Source: JANXLO01 sp038231295 (GTDB lineage: Bacteria; Armatimonadota; Chthonomonadetes; Chthonomonadales; Chthonomonadaceae). From it: a stretch of DNA of 64,000 bases. The notes beneath the pieces were generated by a model. It did no database searches. It was not told the DNA's origin and was given only the letters and a program-made list of their open reading frames with translations. The stretch covers positions 25,194-89,193 of the forward strand of contig JBBRLP010000004.1 of assembly GCA_038231295.1 (NCBI GenBank), in the 5' to 3' direction. Shown here in pieces: positions 61,862 to 64,000 of this stretch. Made by a program: the position numbers and the translations under genes. Within the stretch, counting starts at the first letter, position 1. The number at the start of each line of letters is the position of its first letter.

Positions 61862-61986
61862 CTCACTTTACGCACACAGGCTAAGATGCCGGATATGGGC
61901 GTCGGCGGACTAAAGTCCTCCGCTGCATGCCCTTCGGCTAAACGTCCTGCGGACGTCACTCTCCGCCACAAATTGTTTAAAGTGAG
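61862..61986. repeat. 125-bp palindromic repeat element
   Basis: CTCACTTTA (61862-61870) pairs with TAAAGTGAG (61978-61986). Inside are GGACT-AAA-GTCC and ACGTCC-TGC-GGACGT hairpins. It belongs to the same family as the 55.9-kb element. The rest of the 427-base gap 61722-62148 shows no gene. Confidence 0.7.
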
Positions 61987-62136
61987 TAGGCGTCCCAGGC
62001 ACTGCATCAGGCCAGATTTTCGTGTCGGAGAATGTGCATCTACGGTTCTAATCCGCTCAACGCACATCTTTGTTTACATTTTTCCAGTCTGATTACTCAC
62101 AATCGACACATTGCTGGGGCATTCGCCTTTGACGGG

Positions 62137-62142
62137 TATACT
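62137..62142 (+). promoter_or_regulatory. -10 box for the ABC-F transcript
   Basis: TATACT, followed after 6 bases by an ATG, the same spacing as the leaderless ROK promoter at 12.7 kb. A matching -35 at 17 bases is not evident. Confidence 0.5.
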
Positions 62143-62148
62143 CTCTCC

Positions 62149-62181
62149 ATGTCTATCACTACGTTCCCCGTGACACCATGA
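62149..62181 (+). CDS. Upstream ORF / leader peptide of the ABC-F gene
   Basis: A ten-codon ORF encoding MSITTFPVTP. Its TGA overlaps the ABC-F start codon as ATGA (62178-62181). It begins at the predicted transcription start. The ABC-F ATG has no Shine-Dalgarno, so translation probably depends on coupling to this ORF. Leader-peptide control of ABC-F resistance genes is known in other bacteria; whether this ORF senses ribosome stalling is inference. Confidence 0.5.
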   Translation: MSITTFPVTP

Positions 62182-63809
62182 GTCTTGTCCGTATCAGCCG
62201 CGTCACCAAGCGCTACGACGAGCGTCTGGTCTTGCGCGATGTCTCCTTCCGCCTGCGTGCAGGCGAGCGTGTCGGACTGCTTGGCAGAAACGGGGCGGGC
62301 AAGACGACCCTCCTCCGCCTAATCCTGGGGCAGGAAGATCCGGACGAAGGCGAGGTGGATGTAACCCAGGGCGTCCGGCTGGGGTACTTTTCCCAGTTCT
62401 CCGACCTGAAAGGCTCCGCCTCGATCCAGCAGGTATTGGAAGCGTTGTTCGCGGATATGCGGGCGGTGGAGGACGAGTTGGACCAGATAGGCCGGACGCT
62501 ACAGACAGTCTCCGACATGGACGAAATGACCGTTCTCATTGACCGGCAGGCGCACCTGCTGGAAGAGATGGAGCGCCGTGGCGGGTGGGACTATCCGCGC
62601 CAGATAGACACCGTACTGACCAGGCTCGGGTTCAACGCGACACGCCGCAATCAACCGATCGATGAACTTTCGGGTGGGTGGCGTATTCGTGCGTCGCTGT
62701 CGCGTATCCTGCTCGAAAAGCCCGATGTGCTACTTCTGGATGAGCCGACCAATTTTCTGGACGTCGCCGGCCTGGCTTGGCTGGAAGACTGGCTGCGCGA
62801 TTACCGGGGCGGTCTACTCCTGGTCTCCCACGACCGCCAGTTCCTGGATAAAGTCGTGACGCGTGTCGTAGAGGTGGAAAACTATCACCTCCACGACTAT
62901 CCCGGCAACTACACCCAGTACGTGCGTACCAAGCCCTTTCGCCTCAAGACCCTGGAACGGCAGTTTGAACATGAGGAAGAGCTGCTGACGCTGGAGGGCG
63001 AAGCCGCTTCCGACCGCGAGGAGCTGGCCCGCAACCCCACCGACAACCTGCACCGTAAGCTCGCCGACATCCGAAAGCGCCGCACGCCGCGTCCCGTGGA
63101 CACGATCATCACCAGCATCTACCAGGGCCTGCGCATTCCCGACCGCCTGTGTCGGGTGGAAGAGATCGCCCATACCTACGGGGAACAGCGGCTCTTTGAG
63201 GCCGTGACGTTGGAGGTGGCGAAGGGAGAGCGGTGGGGCGTGATCGGTGCCAATGGGAGCGGGAAATCCACCCTGCTGCGCCTCTTGACGGGCCAGGAGA
63301 CTCCCGATACCGGCAAGGTCGTTTGGGAACGCGGCGTCACCTTCGCTGATTTCAACGCGGCGGAGCGAGATCTCGACCTGAAAGACACCGTCTCGCATGC
63401 CGTCAACACAACCGGCGGACAGTTCAGCATGGCGGGACAGGCACAGCGTAAGCATGTCCATCGCTTTCTCGCCCTTCTGCAGTTCTCCGAAATGGATCTA
63501 CAGCAACGGATCGGGACGCTCTCCGGCGGGCAGAAAGCGCGGGTCGCTCTGGCTCAGTGCCTGCTCTCCGGCGCGCAGGTATTGATTCTGGACGAGCCGA
63601 CGAATCACCTGGATCTGGCAAGCACTCAGGTGATGGAGCAGGCCCTGATCCACTTTCCGGGCGCGGTGATAGTCGTCAGCCACGACCGGTTCTTTCTGGA
63701 CAAAGTCGCCACGCAGCTTCTCTTGTTCGAGCCGAATGGCCCCCCCCGTCAGTTTAACGGCAACTGGACGATGTGGCAGGCACAAACCGCCGCCGCTCCG
63801 GATCTATAA
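62178..63809 (+). CDS. ABC-F family ATP-binding protein
   Basis: A 543-residue soluble tandem ABC ATPase without membrane segments. The first domain has Walker A GRNGAGKTT (~36-44), signature LSGGW and LLLDEPTNFLD. The second has GANGSGKST, LSGGQ and LILDEPTNHLD. A ~80-residue interdomain linker is rich in charged residues. ABC-F proteins bind the ribosome E site and act in translation control or antibiotic protection. The subgroup cannot be told by eye. The overlapping upstream ORF suggests regulated translation. Confidence 0.92.
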   Translation: MSLVRISRVTKRYDERLVLRDVSFRLRAGERVGLLGRNGAGKTTLLRLILGQEDPDEGEVDVTQGVRLGYFSQFSDLKGSASIQQVLEALFADMRAVEDELDQIGRTLQTVSDMDEMTVLIDRQAHLLEEMERRGGWDYPRQIDTVLTRLGFNATRRNQPIDELSGGWRIRASLSRILLEKPDVLLLDEPTNFLDVAGLAWLEDWLRDYRGGLLLVSHDRQFLDKVVTRVVEVENYHLHDYPGNYTQYVRTKPFRLKTLERQFEHEEELLTLEGEAASDREELARNPTDNLHRKLADIRKRRTPRPVDTIITSIYQGLRIPDRLCRVEEIAHTYGEQRLFEAVTLEVAKGERWGVIGANGSGKSTLLRLLTGQETPDTGKVVWERGVTFADFNAAERDLDLKDTVSHAVNTTGGQFSMAGQAQRKHVHRFLALLQFSEMDLQQRIGTLSGGQKARVALAQCLLSGAQVLILDEPTNHLDLASTQVMEQALIHFPGAVIVVSHDRFFLDKVATQLLLFEPNGPPRQFNGNWTMWQAQTAAAPDL

Positions 63810-63841
63810 AGGGTCTGCTAACGGCCATATTGAGGCCGCTA

Positions 63842-63937
63842 GTGGGTCACTTGCCACGAAATATAACATTCGTTAGACGCCATTTTCGCCGTAAACGATC
63901 TCAGAACGTTCGTAAGGTTGCGTGACAAGTGACCCAC
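63842..63937. mobile_element. 96-bp MITE-like element
   Basis: 17-bp inverted ends GTGGGTCACTTG(C/T)CACG with one mismatch enclose a non-coding interior. Each end is flanked by TA (63840-63841 and 63938-63939). It is of the IS630/Tc1-mariner type but has a different terminal sequence from the MITE at 57.2 kb. Confidence 0.7.
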
Positions 63938-63960
63938 TAGTGGGTCACTTGTCACGCAAC
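63917..63960. repeat. 44-bp perfect palindrome at a junction of two mobile elements
   Basis: A perfect palindrome centred on CTAG at 63937-63940. Its left half is the right end of the MITE and its right half is the left end (from 63940) of a second element with the same terminal sequence, which continues beyond the window end. Confidence 0.85.
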
Positions 63961-64000
63961 TTACCGAACTCGGTTTGCCCGTCTGCTCGTTATCCTGAAG

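Noticed and set aside
63811..63840. Terminator for the ABC-F gene
   Set aside because: Only a 5-bp CGGCC/GGCCG stem without a T run is visible, too weak to call.
1..64000. tRNA, rRNA, riboswitch, replication origin or complete insertion sequence
   Set aside because: Intergenic gaps were read for cloverleaf-like, conserved rRNA and transposase sequences and none was recognised. A covariance-model scan (tRNAscan-SE, Infernal) would be decisive.

Overview
The window is chromosomal DNA of a GC-rich bacterium. It carries two copies of a PSCyt1-DUF1549-DUF1553 / DUF1501 gene pair, Gfo/Idh/MocA oxidoreductases, a ThuA protein, TIM-barrel sugar isomerases, a TPR/FG-GAP/ASPIC protein, LTXXQ-like secreted proteins, a class III FBPase and many TTG/GTG starts. 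That set fits the Planctomycetes-Verrucomicrobia-Acidobacteria-Armatimonadota range. I lean to Armatimonadota, but sequence reading alone cannot settle this. No rRNA or tRNA gene, CRISPR array, replication origin or complete insertion sequence was seen.

Layout. 0-5 kb: a truncated gene end, then minus-strand oxidoreductases, a THUMP-like methyltransferase and a split chromate transporter. 5-13.9 kb: a di-haem peroxidase-like lipoprotein, a secreted GH20 hexosaminidase, holB, a small SH3-like protein, a XerC/D recombinase and a ROK regulator whose consensus promoter implies a leaderless mRNA. 14-19.3 kb: first PSCyt/DUF1501 operon with a beta-propeller. 19.3-25 kb: a five-gene catabolic operon (DapA family, 4-hydroxyproline epimerase type, FAD amino-acid oxidase, FAH family, alpha-ketoglutarate semialdehyde dehydrogenase type). 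Its members converge on alpha-ketoglutarate semialdehyde, apparently from both hydroxyproline and 2-keto-3-deoxy-pentonates. 25.6-30 kb: class III FBPase, a pRiA4b ORF-3 protein and an S9 peptidase.

30-36 kb: an Rrf2 regulator with small hypothetical genes, followed by an SDR, an MDR alcohol dehydrogenase and an old-yellow-enzyme reductase. A shared palindrome (GTAAC-N7-GTTAC) lies upstream of both the Rrf2 gene and the SDR gene and looks like the operator of a small regulon. 36-43 kb: purN, an LmeA-like lipoprotein, an unusual bacterial Clp1/Grc3-type polynucleotide kinase, a TIM-barrel protein, two tandem LTXXQ-like paralogues and deoC. 43-52.8 kb: a 1209-residue TPR/FG-GAP/ASPIC lipoprotein, Nudix, ThuA, MDR reductase, a YadA-like beta-roll protein, a metallo-beta-lactamase-fold protein and a VOC protein.

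52.7-57.3 kb is a decaying accessory region: a broken zinc-finger gene, a TPR gene with a frameshift behind its signal peptide, the C-terminal remnant of a restriction-type DNA methyltransferase, structured repeats, orphan small genes and a 97-bp MITE. 57.4-61.7 kb is the second PSCyt/DUF1501 pair. The window ends with an ABC-F ATPase preceded by an overlapping 10-codon upstream ORF, then by a second MITE fused to the start of another element.

Intergenic gaps at 13.9, 25.0, 55.9 and 61.9 kb hold related palindrome-rich repeats (GGGTTTTCAACCC cores, CTCACTTTACGC arms, GGACTNAAGTCC hairpins). One of their hairpins also serves as a terminator at 39.8 kb.
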